Notes: a model not told the origin generated them from the letters alone. A stretch of 64,000 nt of DNA from Pseudonocardia autotrophica (GCF_000717175.1 NZ_JNYD01000018.1:47709-111708), one strand, 5' to 3'. Positions 48,325 to 58,603 are shown, counted from the first letter of the stretch. Made by a program: numbers and translations.

Positions 48325-48729
48325 GTGCCGCAATTCCGGATCGCCGAGGCCGCGCGCCTGCTCGGGGTCAGCGACGACACCGTGCGTCGCTGGGTCGACG
48401 CGGGCACGTTGCCCGCGCATCCGGACGCGTCGAACCGCAAGGTCGTCGAGGGCACCGTGCTCGCCGAGTTCGCCCGCGACCACGCCAGCGCGCCGCCCGA
48501 CCCGTCGGGCGTCCGACGCTCGGCCCGCAACCGCATGGTCGGGCTGGTCACCGCGGTCCTCATGGACCAGGTGATGGCGCAGGTCGAGATGCAGTGCGGG
48601 CCGCACCGGGTCGTCTCGCTGATGAGCAGCGAGGCGGTCCGGGACCTCGGGCTCGAGCCCGGGTCGCTCGCGGTGGCCGTCGTCAAGTCCACGAACGTCG
48701 TGGTGGAGATCCCCGGAGGAAGTTCATGA
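48325..48729 (+). CDS. Mop-domain (TOBE) molybdate-responsive regulator
   Basis: 134 residues. An N-terminal helix-turn-helix of the MerR/excisionase type ([29 protein letters not shown], in parts residues 4-32) is followed by a single Mop domain (about 65-134; [10 protein letters not shown] and [14 protein letters not shown]), which binds molybdate or tungstate. It probably senses cell molybdate and controls modABC, as ModE does in other bacteria. GTG 48325 follows an AT-rich CATAGGAT that could be the -10 element of a nearly leaderless mRNA. It overlaps modA by 4 bases. Confidence 0.85.
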   Translation: MPQFRIAEAARLLGVSDDTVRRWVDAGTLPAHPDASNRKVVEGTVLAEFARDHASAPPDPSGVRRSARNRMVGLVTAVLMDQVMAQVEMQCGPHRVVSLMSSEAVRDLGLEPGSLAVAVVKSTNVVVEIPGGSS

Positions 48730-49511
48730 AGCGTCTCGTGGCCGCCGGTGTCGCCGGCCTGGCCGTCGTGCTCGCCGCGGCGTGCAGCTCGCCGTCGCAG
48801 GCCCCGAGCAGCGGCGGTGCCTCGGCGGCGCCGGAGTCGCGCACGCTGACGGTGTTCGCGGCGGCGTCGTTGACCGAGTCGTTCACCGCGCTCGAGAAGC
48901 AGTTCGAGACCGACAACCCGGGCGTCGACGTCAAGCTGAGCTACGGCGGCTCGTCCGACCTCGCCCAGCAGATCGTCAACGGCGCCCCGGCGGACGTCTT
49001 CGCCGCGGCCAGCGACTCCACGATGAAGACGGTGTCCGACGCCGGCCTCACCGCGGCCGCCCCGACCGTGTTCGCCACGAACGTCCTGCAGATCGCGACG
49101 GCGCCGGGCAACCCCAAGGGCGTCGCCGCGTTCGCCGACCTCGCGAAGCCGGACGTCAAGACCGTCGTCTGCGCACCCCAGGTACCGTGCGGGGCGGCCA
49201 CCACGAAGGTGGAGCAGAGCACCGGCGTCGACCTGAAGCCGGTCAGCGAGGAGAACGACGTCAAGTCCGTGCTGAGCAAGGTGTCCACCGGCAACGCCGA
49301 CGCCGGCCTCGTCTACGTCACGGACGTCAACGCCGCGAAGGGGCAGGTCCAGGGCGTGAGCTTCCCGGAGTCCTCCGCCGCGAAGACCAACTACCCGATC
49401 GCCGTGGTGAAGGACGCCCCGCAGGCCGACCTCGCGCAGAAGTGGGTCCAGCTCGTCGAGGGCGAGAACGGGCGGAAGACGCTCGAGGCCCAGGGCTTCG
49501 GCGCCGCGTGA
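48726..49511 (+). CDS. modA: molybdate ABC transporter substrate-binding lipoprotein
   Basis: 261 residues. A lipoprotein signal with the lipobox LAAAC (Cys20) anchors it outside the membrane. The periplasmic-binding-protein-like body starts [15 protein letters not shown] (about residues 39-53); the [13 protein letters not shown] and [14 protein letters not shown] motifs (about 75-105) are typical of molybdate-binding ModA. ATG 48726 overlaps the regulator stop. Confidence 0.95.
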   Translation: MKRLVAAGVAGLAVVLAAACSSPSQAPSSGGASAAPESRTLTVFAAASLTESFTALEKQFETDNPGVDVKLSYGGSSDLAQQIVNGAPADVFAAASDSTMKTVSDAGLTAAAPTVFATNVLQIATAPGNPKGVAAFADLAKPDVKTVVCAPQVPCGAATTKVEQSTGVDLKPVSEENDVKSVLSKVSTGNADAGLVYVTDVNAAKGQVQGVSFPESSAAKTNYPIAVVKDAPQADLAQKWVQLVEGENGRKTLEAQGFGAA

Positions 49512-49527
49512 GTCCCCTCGTGAGCAC

Positions 49528-50370
49528 ATGACGGCTCCCCCCGCGACGCGGGCGCGGGCCCCGCGGAAGCCCGACCGGCACGAGCAGCCGGTCGGGCTCC
49601 CGTGGTTCGTGTGGATCCCCGCGGGCCTCGCGTTCCTGCTGATCGCGCTGCCGGTCGTGGGCCTGCTGTGGAAGGCCGACTGGGCGCGGATGCCCGAGCT
49701 GCTGCTCAGCGACGCCGCGCTCGACGCCCTCCGCCTCTCCCTCGAGACGGCCGCGATCTCCACGCTGCTGTGCATCCTGCTGGGCGGCCCACTCGCCGTG
49801 GTGCTCGCGCGCGGGCGACTGCCGGGGCTGCGGACGCTGCGCTCGGTCGTGCTGCTCCCGCTGGTGCTGCCCCCGGTCGTCGGGGGTCTGGCGCTGCTGT
49901 TCCTGCTCGGCCGCACGGGCCTCGTCGGCCGTGGGCTGGAGCTGGCCTTCGGGATCACGGTCCCGTTCACCACCGCCGCGGTGGTGCTCGCGCAGACGTT
50001 CGTGGCGCTGCCCTTCCTCGTCGTCTCGCTGGAGGGGGCGCTGCGCACCGCGGGCCGGCGCTACGAGGCGGTCGCGGCCACCCTCGGGGCCTCGCCGTCG
50101 CTGGCCTTCCGGCGGGTCACGATCCCGCTGGTCCTGCCCGGTCTCGCGTCCGGCGCGGTGCTGGCCTTCGCCCGGTGCATGGGGGAGTTCGGCGCCACCA
50201 TCGCCTTCGCCGGCAGCCTGCAGGGCACCACCCGGACGCTGCCGCTGCTCGTCTACCTGGAGCGGGAGACGGACGTCGACGGGGCCGTCGCGCTGTCGCT
50301 GCTGCTGGTCGTCGTGGCCATCGTCGTGATCGTGGTCGGGCGGCCGCGCGGGTCGGAGGGGCTCACATGA
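49528..50370 (+). CDS. modB: molybdate ABC transporter permease
   Basis: 280 residues with about six membrane segments (for example 28-50, 66-90, 99-120, 145-165, 195-215, 250-272). The inner-membrane-protein EAA motif [23 protein letters not shown] (about 169-191, in parts) contacts the ATPase. The N-terminal 20 residues are a charged, cytoplasmic tail. It overlaps modC by 4 bases. Confidence 0.95.
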   Translation: MTAPPATRARAPRKPDRHEQPVGLPWFVWIPAGLAFLLIALPVVGLLWKADWARMPELLLSDAALDALRLSLETAAISTLLCILLGGPLAVVLARGRLPGLRTLRSVVLLPLVLPPVVGGLALLFLLGRTGLVGRGLELAFGITVPFTTAAVVLAQTFVALPFLVVSLEGALRTAGRRYEAVAATLGASPSLAFRRVTIPLVLPGLASGAVLAFARCMGEFGATIAFAGSLQGTTRTLPLLVYLERETDVDGAVALSLLLVVVAIVVIVVGRPRGSEGLT

Positions 50371-51464
50371 GCCTCGACGTCGACGTCCGGCTCGACCGGG
50401 AGTCCTTCTCGCTGGACGTGGCCCTGTCCGCCGCTCCCGGCGAGGTGGTCGCCGTGCTCGGGCCCAACGGCGCCGGCAAGTCGACCCTGCTCGGGATCCT
50501 GTCCGGGCTGCTGCGGCCCGACGCCGGGCACGTGCGGGTGGGCGACCAGACCGTGACGGACGTCGGGGCGGGCGTGTTCGTGCCGGCGCACCGCCGCGGC
50601 GTCGGGCTCCTCGCGCAGCAGGCGCTGCTCTTCCCGCACATGACCGCCGAGGCGAACGTCGCCTTCGGGCCGCGGGCCCAGGGCGTGCCGAAGCGGGAGG
50701 CCGAGGCGCGGGCGCGGGCCCTGCTCGCCGACGTCCTGCCCGACGTCCCGGGCCTTCCCGGGCGCAAGCCCGCCCAGCTCTCCGGCGGCCAGCAGCAGCG
50801 GGTCGCGCTGGCCCGCGCGATCGCGCCGGAACCCGGCCTGCTGCTGCTCGACGAGCCGCTCGCCGCCCTCGACGTCGACGCCGCCCCCGCCATGCGCTCG
50901 CTGCTGCGCCGGGTGATCCGGGACGGGAAGCAGACCGCGGTGCTGGTCACGCACTCCGCGCTCGACGCGCTGGTGCTCGCCGACCGGGTGGTCGTGCTGG
51001 GGCGCGGGCGGGTCGTGGAGCAGGGGCCCACGCGCGAGGTGCTCGGGCGGCCCCGCAGCGCCTTCACCGCCCGCATCGCGGGCCTCGACCTGATCCCCGG
51101 GGTCCGGGAGGCGGGGGTGCTGCGCACGGGCGACGGCACGATGATCGCCGGCCGGGAGACGGGCGGGCCGGCCGGCACCGGGGAGCCGGCGGTCGCGGTG
51201 TTCCCGCCGTCGGCGGTCGCGGTCTTCGCCGAGGAGCCGCACGGCAGCCCCCGCAACGTCCTGCCGGTCCGGCTGGCCTCGATCGAGCCGCGCGGCGACG
51301 TCGTGCGGCTGCGGGCGGCGCCGCGGGAGGGCGGGCCGGAGTGGCTCGACGGCCTCGCCGCGGACGTCACGCCCGCCGCGGTCGCGGATCTCGCCGCCGA
51401 GCCCGGCAGCGCGCTCTGGTTCGCGGTCAAGGCCACCGAGGTGGAGATCCACCCGGCGGGCTAG
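50367..51464 (+). CDS. modC: molybdate ABC transporter ATP-binding protein
   Basis: 365 residues. Walker [10 protein letters not shown] (32-40), signature LSGGQQQR (138-145) and Walker [13 protein letters not shown] (157-168) are intact. The C-terminal 130 residues (after about 230) contain a TOBE-type domain ([19 protein letters not shown]), common in ModC as a regulatory molybdate site. With modAB and the Mop regulator this completes a molybdate uptake operon that serves the two molybdenum hydroxylases. Confidence 0.95.
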   Translation: MSLDVDVRLDRESFSLDVALSAAPGEVVAVLGPNGAGKSTLLGILSGLLRPDAGHVRVGDQTVTDVGAGVFVPAHRRGVGLLAQQALLFPHMTAEANVAFGPRAQGVPKREAEARARALLADVLPDVPGLPGRKPAQLSGGQQQRVALARAIAPEPGLLLLDEPLAALDVDAAPAMRSLLRRVIRDGKQTAVLVTHSALDALVLADRVVVLGRGRVVEQGPTREVLGRPRSAFTARIAGLDLIPGVREAGVLRTGDGTMIAGRETGGPAGTGEPAVAVFPPSAVAVFAEEPHGSPRNVLPVRLASIEPRGDVVRLRAAPREGGPEWLDGLAADVTPAAVADLAAEPGSALWFAVKATEVEIHPAG

Positions 51465-51530
51465 CGGACGGCGCGACTCGCCCGGACCGGGCGTTCACAC
51501 CGCGGCAGGTCTCGCAACCCAGGGTCACCT

Positions 51531-51554
51531 CTCGGGTCACAGGAGTCACCCGAG
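51531..51554. promoter_or_regulatory. hairpin and GTCAC direct repeats upstream of the subtilase
   Basis: CTCGGGT (51531-51537), ten bases, ACCCGAG (51548-51554) pair perfectly. GGGTCAC-type motifs occur three times in this stretch. It ends 17 bases before the subtilase ATG and could be an operator or an RNA stem near the ribosome binding site. Confidence 0.4.
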
Positions 51555-51570
51555 CCACTATCGTGTACCT

Positions 51571-52830
51571 ATGTCGCAGGGCGATGGGGGCCTACCGTCG
51601 CTTTCCGTGACACGTCAGTTGCTGCGGATCGCCTGCGTCGCGATCGCCGTCGGGCTCCTCCCGGTGACCGGCTCCGTCGCGCTGGCGAGTCCGGCCGGCG
51701 CCGAGGGGACCGCGCTCTCCGCCGACCTGTCCGTCGGCACGCCGGCAGCCGCGGGCCTGCCCGGCAACTACGTCGTCCTCGCACAGGACGCGCAGCGGGC
51801 GGCCGACGCCGCCTCCGAGATCGGGGTCGCGCCGACCACCGTCTTCACCCGCGCGCTCACCGGCTTCGCCGCCCGGCTCACCGCCGAGCAGCTCGCCCAG
51901 CTGAAGGGGCTGCCGGGGATCCTCGGCGTCGAGGAGGACCGGCGGTTCGACCCGCTCGGGCCCCGTGCGGCACGGCTGCCCGGGCTCACCGAGGCCACGC
52001 AGGAGAACCCGCCGAACTGGGGCCTCGACCGCATCGACCAGCGCGACCTGCCGCTCGACGGCCGCTACACCACCCGCGCCACCGGCCAGGGGGTCACGGT
52101 CTACGTGGTGGACACCGGCGTCGACGTCACGCACCCCGAGTTCGGTGGCCGCGCGGCCTGGGGCACCAACACGATCGACGGCAACGACACCGACTGCGAC
52201 GGCCACGGGACGGTCGTCGGTGGGATCGCCGCCTCGCGCGACCACGGGGTGGCCAAGGACGCGCAGATCCGCGCGGTCAAGGTGCTCGACTGCAACGGCT
52301 CCGGCACCCTCTCCTCACTGCTCTCGGGCATCGACTGGGTGCTGCAGAACCACCGGGGCGGCCCCGCGGTGGCGGTCATGTCCTGGAGCTACGGACCCTC
52401 GGACGCGCTGCTCTCCGCGGTCACGAACCTGATCGACGACGGCGTGTTCGTCGCCTCCTCGGCCGGCAACAGCGGGGCGAACGACTGCGGCGTCGCCCCG
52501 CGGGCGGCCGCCGGGGTGCTGGTGGTGGCCAACTCGACGATCGACGACCGCCGCAACAGCTCGTCGAGCACGGGGCCGTGCGTGAGCGTCTACGCGCCGG
52601 GGACCAGCATCGTCGCGACCACGCCCGGCGGCCGGACCGCCTCCTACACCGGCACCTCGATGGCCGCGCCCTTCGCCGCGGGCGTCGCCGCGCTGTACAA
52701 GCAGACCTACGGCGACGCCCCCAGCGCCACGATCAAGAAGTGGATCGTCGACAACGCGGTCCCGGGGAAGATCGCCGGCGGCGACGAGGGCGGCACCCCC
52801 AACCGCCTCCTCAACACCGCCGGCCTGTGA
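51571..52830 (+). CDS. secreted subtilisin-family (S8) serine protease
   Basis: 419 residues. A Sec-type signal peptide (about 14-44, with [28 protein letters not shown]) is followed by an I9 inhibitor propeptide (about 65-130, [15 protein letters not shown]) and the catalytic domain. The triad is Asp181 in VVDTGVD, His212 in DGHGTVVGG and Ser363 in [11 protein letters not shown]; Asn300 in SSAGNSG forms the oxyanion hole. The substrate-binding part has MSWSYG where MSLGG is common. It is exported and self-activated. ATG 51571 is chosen; GTG 51607 is possible. The stop TGA lies in the 40-base palindrome. Confidence 0.93.
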   Translation: MSQGDGGLPSLSVTRQLLRIACVAIAVGLLPVTGSVALASPAGAEGTALSADLSVGTPAAAGLPGNYVVLAQDAQRAADAASEIGVAPTTVFTRALTGFAARLTAEQLAQLKGLPGILGVEEDRRFDPLGPRAARLPGLTEATQENPPNWGLDRIDQRDLPLDGRYTTRATGQGVTVYVVDTGVDVTHPEFGGRAAWGTNTIDGNDTDCDGHGTVVGGIAASRDHGVAKDAQIRAVKVLDCNGSGTLSSLLSGIDWVLQNHRGGPAVAVMSWSYGPSDALLSAVTNLIDDGVFVASSAGNSGANDCGVAPRAAAGVLVVANSTIDDRRNSSSSTGPCVSVYAPGTSIVATTPGGRTASYTGTSMAAPFAAGVAALYKQTYGDAPSATIKKWIVDNAVPGKIAGGDEGGTPNRLLNTAGL

Positions 52831-52866
52831 GTGGCGATAGTCGCTATAGCGACTATCGCCACTCAC
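52827..52866. repeat. perfect 40-base GTGAGTGGC palindrome (second copy)
   Basis: Twenty bases per side with no loop, centre CTATAG. It is identical to the copy at 22.4 kb except for this centre, which differs symmetrically. It contains the subtilase stop codon and lies between convergent genes, like the others. Confidence 0.85.
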
Positions 52867-52884
52867 AGGATGAGGGGCCCCTGC

Positions 52885-54318
52885 TCAGGCGTACTTCGTC
52901 ATCACGTGCTTGACCCGGGTGTAGTCCTCCACCGAGTAGCCCGAGAGGTCCTTGCCGTAGCCGGACTGCTTGAACCCGCCGTGCGGCATCTCCGCGACCA
53001 GCGGGATGTGGCAGTTGAGCCACACGCAGCCGAAGTCCAGGCCCCGGCTCATCCGCTGCGCCCGCGAGTGGTCGGTGGTCCAGACGCTGGAGGACAGGCC
53101 GTAGTCCGTGTCGTTGGCCAGGTGCAGCGCCTCCGCCTCGTCGGTGAAGGTCTGCACCGTGATCACCGGCCCGAAGATCTCCTCGCGGACCAGCTCGTCG
53201 TCCTGCCGCAGGCCGTCGACCACGGTGGCCGGGAAGAAGAATCCGGGCCCGCCGGCCGGGGAGCCGCCGGCGAGCACGGACGCGTGGCCGGGTACCCGCG
53301 AGAGCAGGCCCGAGACCTTCTCGAACTGTGCGGCGTTGTTGAGCGGGGGGATGAACAGATCCTCGGAGTCGTCCTCGTCGGAGGAGAACCGCACCGCGCG
53401 GGCGACCTCGGCGAGCGCCTCGGCCAGGTCGCCCGCGATCGACTCGTGGGCGAGCACCCGCGTGGCGGCGGTGCAGTCCTGGCCGGCGTTGAAGAACCCG
53501 GCGACGGCGATGTCCTCGGCAGAGGCGGCCACGTCCGAGTCGGCGAACACGACGACGGGGGCGTTGCCGCCCAGCTCCAGGTGCACCCGGGTGACGTTCG
53601 GGGCCGCCGCCGCGGCGACCGCCTTGCCCGCCCGCGTCGACCCGGTGATCGCGACCAGCGCGGGGGCGGGGTGCGCGGAGACCAGCGCACCGGTGCTGCG
53701 GTCGCCGCACACGACGTTGAGCACGCCCGGCGGCAGGAACTCGGCGAACAGCTCGGCCATCCGCGTCGTCGACGCCGGGGTCGTGTCCGAGGGCTTGAGC
53801 ACCATGGTGTTCCCGCCCGCGAGCGCGGGCCCGATCTTCCAGGTGGCCATCATCATGGGGTAGTTCCACGGCGTGATCGCCCCGACCACGCCCAGCGGCT
53901 CGCGGCGGACCGACGACGTGTGCCCGGCCATGTACTCGGCCGACGCCCGGCCCTCGAGGGTGCGGGCCGCTCCGGCGAAGAACCGGAACTGGTCGACCAT
54001 GACCGCGATCTCCTCGGAGTGCGTCAGGGCCTTCGGCTTGCCGGTGTCCCGGTGCTCCAGCTCGACGAGCTCGTCGGCGTGCGCCTCGACGGCGTCGGCG
54101 ATCCTCAGCAGCGCTGCCTGCCGCTCCGAGGGCGTGGTGTCGGCCCAGTGCTCGTCGTACGCGCGCTTCGCGCTCGCGTAGGCGGCGTCGACGTCGGCTT
54201 CTCCGGACAGCGGCGCGGTCGCGTAGACCTCGCCGGTCGACGGGTCGACGATCTCGGTCGTGCGCCCGTCCGAGGCGGGGACCGGCTTGCCGTCGACGAT
54301 GTTGTGGAAGGTCTGCAT
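52885..54318 (-). CDS. NAD-dependent aldehyde dehydrogenase (aminobutyraldehyde-type)
   Basis: 477 residues. Catalytic Glu248 in LELGGNAPV and Cys282 in NAGQDCTA are intact. The active-site sequence FNAGQDCTA and the LGVVGAITPWNYPMMMATWKI segment (in parts, about 142-163) resemble gamma-aminobutyraldehyde or betaine-aldehyde dehydrogenases. It is the last gene of the catabolic operon led by the Fe-S protein gene. It likely oxidises an aldehyde product of the preceding flavin enzymes; the exact substrate is not known. Confidence 0.9.
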   Translation of the reverse strand: MQTFHNIVDGKPVPASDGRTTEIVDPSTGEVYATAPLSGEADVDAAYASAKRAYDEHWADTTPSERQAALLRIADAVEAHADELVELEHRDTGKPKALTHSEEIAVMVDQFRFFAGAARTLEGRASAEYMAGHTSSVRREPLGVVGAITPWNYPMMMATWKIGPALAGGNTMVLKPSDTTPASTTRMAELFAEFLPPGVLNVVCGDRSTGALVSAHPAPALVAITGSTRAGKAVAAAAAPNVTRVHLELGGNAPVVVFADSDVAASAEDIAVAGFFNAGQDCTAATRVLAHESIAGDLAEALAEVARAVRFSSDEDDSEDLFIPPLNNAAQFEKVSGLLSRVPGHASVLAGGSPAGGPGFFFPATVVDGLRQDDELVREEIFGPVITVQTFTDEAEALHLANDTDYGLSSSVWTTDHSRAQRMSRGLDFGCVWLNCHIPLVAEMPHGGFKQSGYGKDLSGYSVEDYTRVKHVMTKYA

Positions 54319-54345
54319 GGTGGTGCTCCTCCGACGCGGCGTCCG

Positions 54346-55392
54346 TCAGGCGAAGGCGGGCATGATCTTCTCGGCGATCAGCCTGAGCTGCTCGTCGACC
54401 GTCGGGACCCCGGTGATCTCGCGGCCCATGAACGTCTTCACGAGGTGCGCGTCCGTGATCGCGCAGATCATGTGGTTGGCGCCGCCCTGCTGCATCTCGC
54501 GGATCTTGTCGATGCACTCCTCGGGGGTGCCCGCGACGGAGAGCCTGTCCGCCAGGTCGTCCGGGGTCGCGTCGATGGAGCCGGCCAGGTCGCCCGCCAC
54601 GAACTTGTCCAGGATCGGCTTCATCTCCGAGGGCGAGACGCCGTTGCGCTCCAGCAGCGAGTCCGGCATCGACGACGCGTACAGCCCGACCACCGACTTG
54701 GCGGCCTCCTTGGCCTTGGCCGAGTCCTCCCCGACGGTGACCACGCACCAGGCGCCGATGTCGAGGTCGTCGACGCATCTGCCGGCGCGCTCGGCGCCGA
54801 TCTTCATGTTGTCGTACATGTACCGGTACGCCTCGCGCGTGTAGCCCAGCGCCAGGTGACAGCCGTCCGAGATCTCGCCCGCGACCTGGAAGGACCTCGG
54901 CCCGGCCATCGCGCCCATCTTCACCGGCACCCGTTCGGCGACCGGCCGGGCGAAGGTGAACAGGCCCTTGTACGTGAAGAACTCGCCGTCGTGGGTGATC
55001 GCGCCCTCGTCCAGCAGGGTCCGGATGACGCCCACGCCCTCCTTCACCCGGGACAGCGGCTTCTGCGTGCTCCAGTCCATCCCGTACTGCGCGAGCAGGC
55101 CGAAGTTGCCGGACGACAGCACGACCTCGGCGCGGCCGCCGGTCAGCTCGTCGAGCGTGGCCGTGGCCTGCGCGATCAGCGACGGCTCGCGCAGCACGAC
55201 CCCGGACACCGACGGGCCCATCATGATCCGGGACGTCTTGTCCGCGGCTGCCGCGAACAACAGCCAGAGGTCCTTGTGCCAGGTCTCGTCCGCGGCGTAG
55301 ACGGCGTGGAAGCCGAGCTCGTCCGCCAGCTGGATGGACTTGAGCGACTCGGCGAGGGGGTAGTCGGGAAGCATGACGTAGCTGACCTTCAT
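54346..55392 (-). CDS. luciferase-like (LLM class) flavin or F420-dependent oxidoreductase
   Basis: 348 residues with the bacterial-luciferase TIM barrel. Segments: AESLKSIQLADELGFHAVYAAD (in parts, about 14-35), RIMMGPSVSGVVLREP (about 56-70), TLDELTGGRAEVVLSSGNFG (about 79-98) and the C-terminal GTPEECIDKIREMQQGGANHMI (about 305-326). Typical of F420-dependent (Rossmann-free) LLM enzymes in actinobacteria, though FMN cannot be ruled out. It lies between the aldehyde dehydrogenase and the small 86-residue gene, in the same direction. Confidence 0.87.
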   Translation of the reverse strand: MKVSYVMLPDYPLAESLKSIQLADELGFHAVYAADETWHKDLWLLFAAAADKTSRIMMGPSVSGVVLREPSLIAQATATLDELTGGRAEVVLSSGNFGLLAQYGMDWSTQKPLSRVKEGVGVIRTLLDEGAITHDGEFFTYKGLFTFARPVAERVPVKMGAMAGPRSFQVAGEISDGCHLALGYTREAYRYMYDNMKIGAERAGRCVDDLDIGAWCVVTVGEDSAKAKEAAKSVVGLYASSMPDSLLERNGVSPSEMKPILDKFVAGDLAGSIDATPDDLADRLSVAGTPEECIDKIREMQQGGANHMICAITDAHLVKTFMGREITGVPTVDEQLRLIAEKIMPAFA

Positions 55393-55419
55393 CGAGGGTC
55401 TCCCGGTGAGTGGTGGGGT

Positions 55420-55680
55420 TCAGGCTTCGTTCTCGATCTCGGCGATCAGGTCCGAGCCGGTGATCGTCTTCTGCGCGAAGTGCGCGTGCATCCAGTCGAG
55501 GTGGTCGTGGCGGGCGTGCATGATCCGCAACGTGTCCCAGTTCGGGAACGTCTGCTGCAGGACCCAGCGCTCCATCAGCCGCGGGTCCACCTCGAAGACG
55601 TGCTCGTGGGTGGTGACCGCGACCTCGGAGGCGCGCTGCGGGGCGGGCGGGGCGTGCTCGTCGGAGTAGCGGTAGCTCAT
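55420..55680 (-). CDS. small conserved-looking protein of the catabolic operon, unknown function
   Basis: 86 residues. It has a helical middle rich in His and Asp (HARHDHLDWMHAHFAQ, about residues 54-69), which could bind a metal, and an acidic end (DLIAEIENEA). Its start codon overlaps the FAD oxidase stop (ATGA), so it is made in proportion with that enzyme and may be a small subunit. No family recognised. Confidence 0.7.
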   Translation of the reverse strand: MSYRYSDEHAPPAPQRASEVAVTTHEHVFEVDPRLMERWVLQQTFPNWDTLRIMHARHDHLDWMHAHFAQKTITGSDLIAEIENEA

Positions 55681-57230
55681 GCCTCACCTCGCAGCTCGGC
55701 CAGCCGGGCGGCGAGGTCGCCGCCCTGGTAGGCGAGGTCCAGCAGGTACTTGCCCGGGTTCATGATGTTGTTCGGGTCGAGCATCCGTTTGACGCCGAGC
55801 ATCACGTCGAACCCGCGCCCCAGCTCGCGCGGCACGAGATCGACCTCGCCCTCCCGGCACGAGCCGTGGCAGGCGCTGATCGACCCGCCGTGCGCCAGGG
55901 CCGCCGCGGCGATGTCCCGCTTGGCCCTGACCCACATCGCCCACGCGTCATCGTCGAGGCGCTGCTCCCAGATCCCGACGTCGATCTCGGTCAGGTAGTC
56001 CACCCCGGTGTCGGCCGAGGTGTAGGCGAACATGCCCCAGTCGTCGAACACGTCCGTCTTCCGGCGCAGATCGGCGACGATCTCGTGCCAGGCCTTCGTG
56101 ACGGCCGGGACACGCGTGTAGTTGACCGCCGCGTCCTCGCAGTGCCAGGACATCGGCACGACCTGCCCGGACTTGGTGCGCCCGTGCAGCGGGGTGGCGT
56201 AGCGGTCGTGCCGGGCGGCCCAGTCGCCCTCGGAGATCTCGTCCCCGAGGTAGCGCGCGCCGTGCTCCTTCGCGATCCGGAACAGCCGTTTCCCGCCGAC
56301 CCGGACCTCGTCCTCCCAGCCGTACAGGACGGCACAGGTCAGGGCGCGGACGTCCGCGGGCTGGGGGATGTAGGCCTCGTCGTCCCGGCGGAGGTAGGCG
56401 ACCTTCCACTCGTCGAACAGCACGGCGCCGGCGAAGGTCGCGACGCCCGCGCGGGCCAGCGCGCCGGTGAAGCGGTAGGCGGCGTCGTAGTCGTCGAACG
56501 CCCAGAACGGGGAGAGCTCGGCCTCGGGCTTCGGGTAGAGCTTCAGCGTGGCCTTCGTGGCGATGCCGAGCGTGCCCTGGTGCCCCATGAACAGGTGCTT
56601 GAGCTGGTAGCCGGACGACGACTTCGAGATCTGACGTCCGATCCCGTCCCCGACGTGCAGGATCTCGCCCGTCGGGAGCACGAGGTCGAAGCTGAGCACG
56701 AGGTCGCGGGTGTGCCCGTAGCGCGCCCCGATCAGCGACCAGCCGGACGTCCCGATCCGGCCACCGACCAGCGAGCACGGGTACGACGCCGGGTCGTCGG
56801 GATAGATCAAACCGTGCTTGCCGAGCACCTCGTTGAGCTTGAGCATGTTGATGCCCGTGCCGACGGTGACGGTGCGGTTCTCCAGGTCCAGCTCGTGGAT
56901 CTGGTTCATCCGCTTGACGTCCACGACGATCCCGCCGCGCAGCGGCACCGCGCCGTCGGTGAGCCCGGTCCCGCCGTCCCGCGGGACGACCGGGCACTTC
57001 AGCTCGTTCGCGATCGCGACGACCGCCGCGACCTCCTCCGTGGACTCCGGCAGCACCGCGAGGTCCGGCACCCGCTCGCGCCACCGGTGCACCGGGAACG
57101 GCGCGGGGACGCGGGCGCGGTTGTAGCGGTCCGTCTTCGCGGTGAGGATCTGGTCCGGCCGCAGCACTCCGGCGAGGCGCTCGACCACGCGGTCGATCAG
57201 GTCGGTGGGTGGGCGCTCCAGGGCGGTCAC
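55677..57230 (-). CDS. FAD-binding (PCMH/GlcD-like) oxidase
   Basis: 517 residues. The PCMH FAD fold is plain: PVVPRDGGTGLTDGAVPL (about 90-107), RTVTVGTGINMLKLNEVLGKHGL (in parts, about 125-147), and IGTSGWSLIGARYGHTRDLVL (about 165-184). The C-terminal cap (about 240-500) ends LDPNNIMNPGKYLLD, typical of the D-lactate/glycolate oxidase and vanillyl-alcohol oxidase group. It is co-translated with the CCG Fe-S protein (GTGA overlap) and the 86-residue protein, suggesting an electron chain from a hydroxy-acid or alcohol substrate. GTG 57230 is chosen; ATG 57248 is also possible. Confidence 0.88.
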   Translation of the reverse strand: MTALERPPTDLIDRVVERLAGVLRPDQILTAKTDRYNRARVPAPFPVHRWRERVPDLAVLPESTEEVAAVVAIANELKCPVVPRDGGTGLTDGAVPLRGGIVVDVKRMNQIHELDLENRTVTVGTGINMLKLNEVLGKHGLIYPDDPASYPCSLVGGRIGTSGWSLIGARYGHTRDLVLSFDLVLPTGEILHVGDGIGRQISKSSSGYQLKHLFMGHQGTLGIATKATLKLYPKPEAELSPFWAFDDYDAAYRFTGALARAGVATFAGAVLFDEWKVAYLRRDDEAYIPQPADVRALTCAVLYGWEDEVRVGGKRLFRIAKEHGARYLGDEISEGDWAARHDRYATPLHGRTKSGQVVPMSWHCEDAAVNYTRVPAVTKAWHEIVADLRRKTDVFDDWGMFAYTSADTGVDYLTEIDVGIWEQRLDDDAWAMWVRAKRDIAAAALAHGGSISACHGSCREGEVDLVPRELGRGFDVMLGVKRMLDPNNIMNPGKYLLDLAYQGGDLAARLAELRGEA

Positions 57231-58603
57231 TTCGCGCAACCCCCACATCGTCTGTCTCCCACGGCCCCTCTGCTGCCGCCGACCTCGATCCCCAGCGACT
57301 CCGCGACGATCTCGTGGATGTCGATCACGTCGATGTCCCGCTTGTCGCCCGCCTCGGAGAGCGGGCGCTCGGACCACGGACAGGCGCTGACCAGGGTGTC
57401 CACGCCCAGCTCCGCGGCGTGCCCGAGGCGCCTCTCGGAGATCGCGGCGGTGAGCTCGGGCTTCTCCACCGGCAGGCCCCCGCCCCCGCCGGAGCAGTAG
57501 GACCACTGGGTGACCCGGTCGACGTCGTGGAAGGTCAGGCCGGGGATGCTCCGGAGGACCTGGCGGGGCTCCTCCCAGATCCCCTTGCGCTTGTTGAGCC
57601 GGCAGGGGTCGTGGTAGGTGATCGTCCGGTTCACCGGGACCGTCGGGGTCAGCTTCCCCTGGGCGAGAAGGTCCGCCAGGACCTCGACCACCAGCACGAC
57701 CTCGATGTCGAACTCCGCACCGAAGTACTTCGGGTAGTCCTCGGTGAAGCTGATGTAGTCGTGGGGATCGAGCACCAGGACCCGCTTCGTGCCGGTCGCC
57801 CGCCAGTTGTCGAGGTTGTGCCGGGCGAAGCGCCTGGCCTGGTCGACGTAGCCCATCTCGGCGGCGGGCCCGCCGCAGCACCACTGCTCGCCCATCAGCC
57901 CGAACTCGTAGCCGGCCCGCTGCAGGATCTGCGCGACGGCGCGGGGTACGGCGGTGCGGTAGAAGGCGGCCTCGCAGTCGACGAAGAGAACGGTCTCGCC
58001 GCCGATGGGGATGTCCAGCCCCTCGGCCCAGTTGCGGACGTTCTCCTGGCTGATCTCGGTCTCACCGAGGACCGGCTCGTGCGTCCTGTCGTCGGTCCGT
58101 GCGTTCCACGTCCGCCAGTTCGGCTGGTGCACCCCGGACTCGACGGCGAGCGCCCGGACCGCCTTGACGACGTCCACGGTGCGGGTCCGGAACCGGTAGA
58201 AGTCGCCGGTGAACAGGGTGTTGGGGCAGCGCAGCTCGCACGCGCCGCACTGGGTGCAGTTGACGTAGTCCGCGGCGATGTCGGCGACCTCGAGCTCGCC
58301 CTTCTCCATCGCGACGACGTTCGCGTGGAAGGCGGTCGGGGTCCACGACTCGTTGCGGGTCACCTGCATGACCGGGCAGACCTCGCGGCAGAACTTGTGG
58401 CCGGACGAGTAGCAGTTGTACGAGGCGTTGCGCCATTCCTCGACGAACTCGGCGGTGCGCCGGTCGGACAGCTCCAGCGGGACGGGGCCGTGGACGGTTT
58501 CCGGATAGGTCTCGAGCTCGGGGTCGTTGCCCGGATCGCCGGGGGTGAAGGGTCTCTGCAGTGCGTCGGGCCGCACGGTGCGCTCGGGTTCGGTCTGCGT
58601 CAC
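57227..58603 (-). CDS. CCG-domain Fe-S oxidoreductase subunit (GlpC/LldE-like)
   Basis: 458 residues. One ferredoxin-like [4Fe-4S] motif is complete, CTQCGACELRCP (about 114-125), with an incomplete earlier one (CYSSGHKFCREVCP). Two CCG domains follow: WCCGGPAAEMG (about 239-249) and YCSGGGGGLP (about 370-379), each binding a further Fe-S centre as in heterodisulfide-reductase-type proteins. It passes electrons from the FAD oxidase to a membrane or soluble acceptor. It is the first gene of the operon and is divergent from the GntR regulator. Confidence 0.88.
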   Translation of the reverse strand: MTQTEPERTVRPDALQRPFTPGDPGNDPELETYPETVHGPVPLELSDRRTAEFVEEWRNASYNCYSSGHKFCREVCPVMQVTRNESWTPTAFHANVVAMEKGELEVADIAADYVNCTQCGACELRCPNTLFTGDFYRFRTRTVDVVKAVRALAVESGVHQPNWRTWNARTDDRTHEPVLGETEISQENVRNWAEGLDIPIGGETVLFVDCEAAFYRTAVPRAVAQILQRAGYEFGLMGEQWCCGGPAAEMGYVDQARRFARHNLDNWRATGTKRVLVLDPHDYISFTEDYPKYFGAEFDIEVVLVVEVLADLLAQGKLTPTVPVNRTITYHDPCRLNKRKGIWEEPRQVLRSIPGLTFHDVDRVTQWSYCSGGGGGLPVEKPELTAAISERRLGHAAELGVDTLVSACPWSERPLSEAGDKRDIDVIDIHEIVAESLGIEVGGSRGAVGDRRCGGCAK

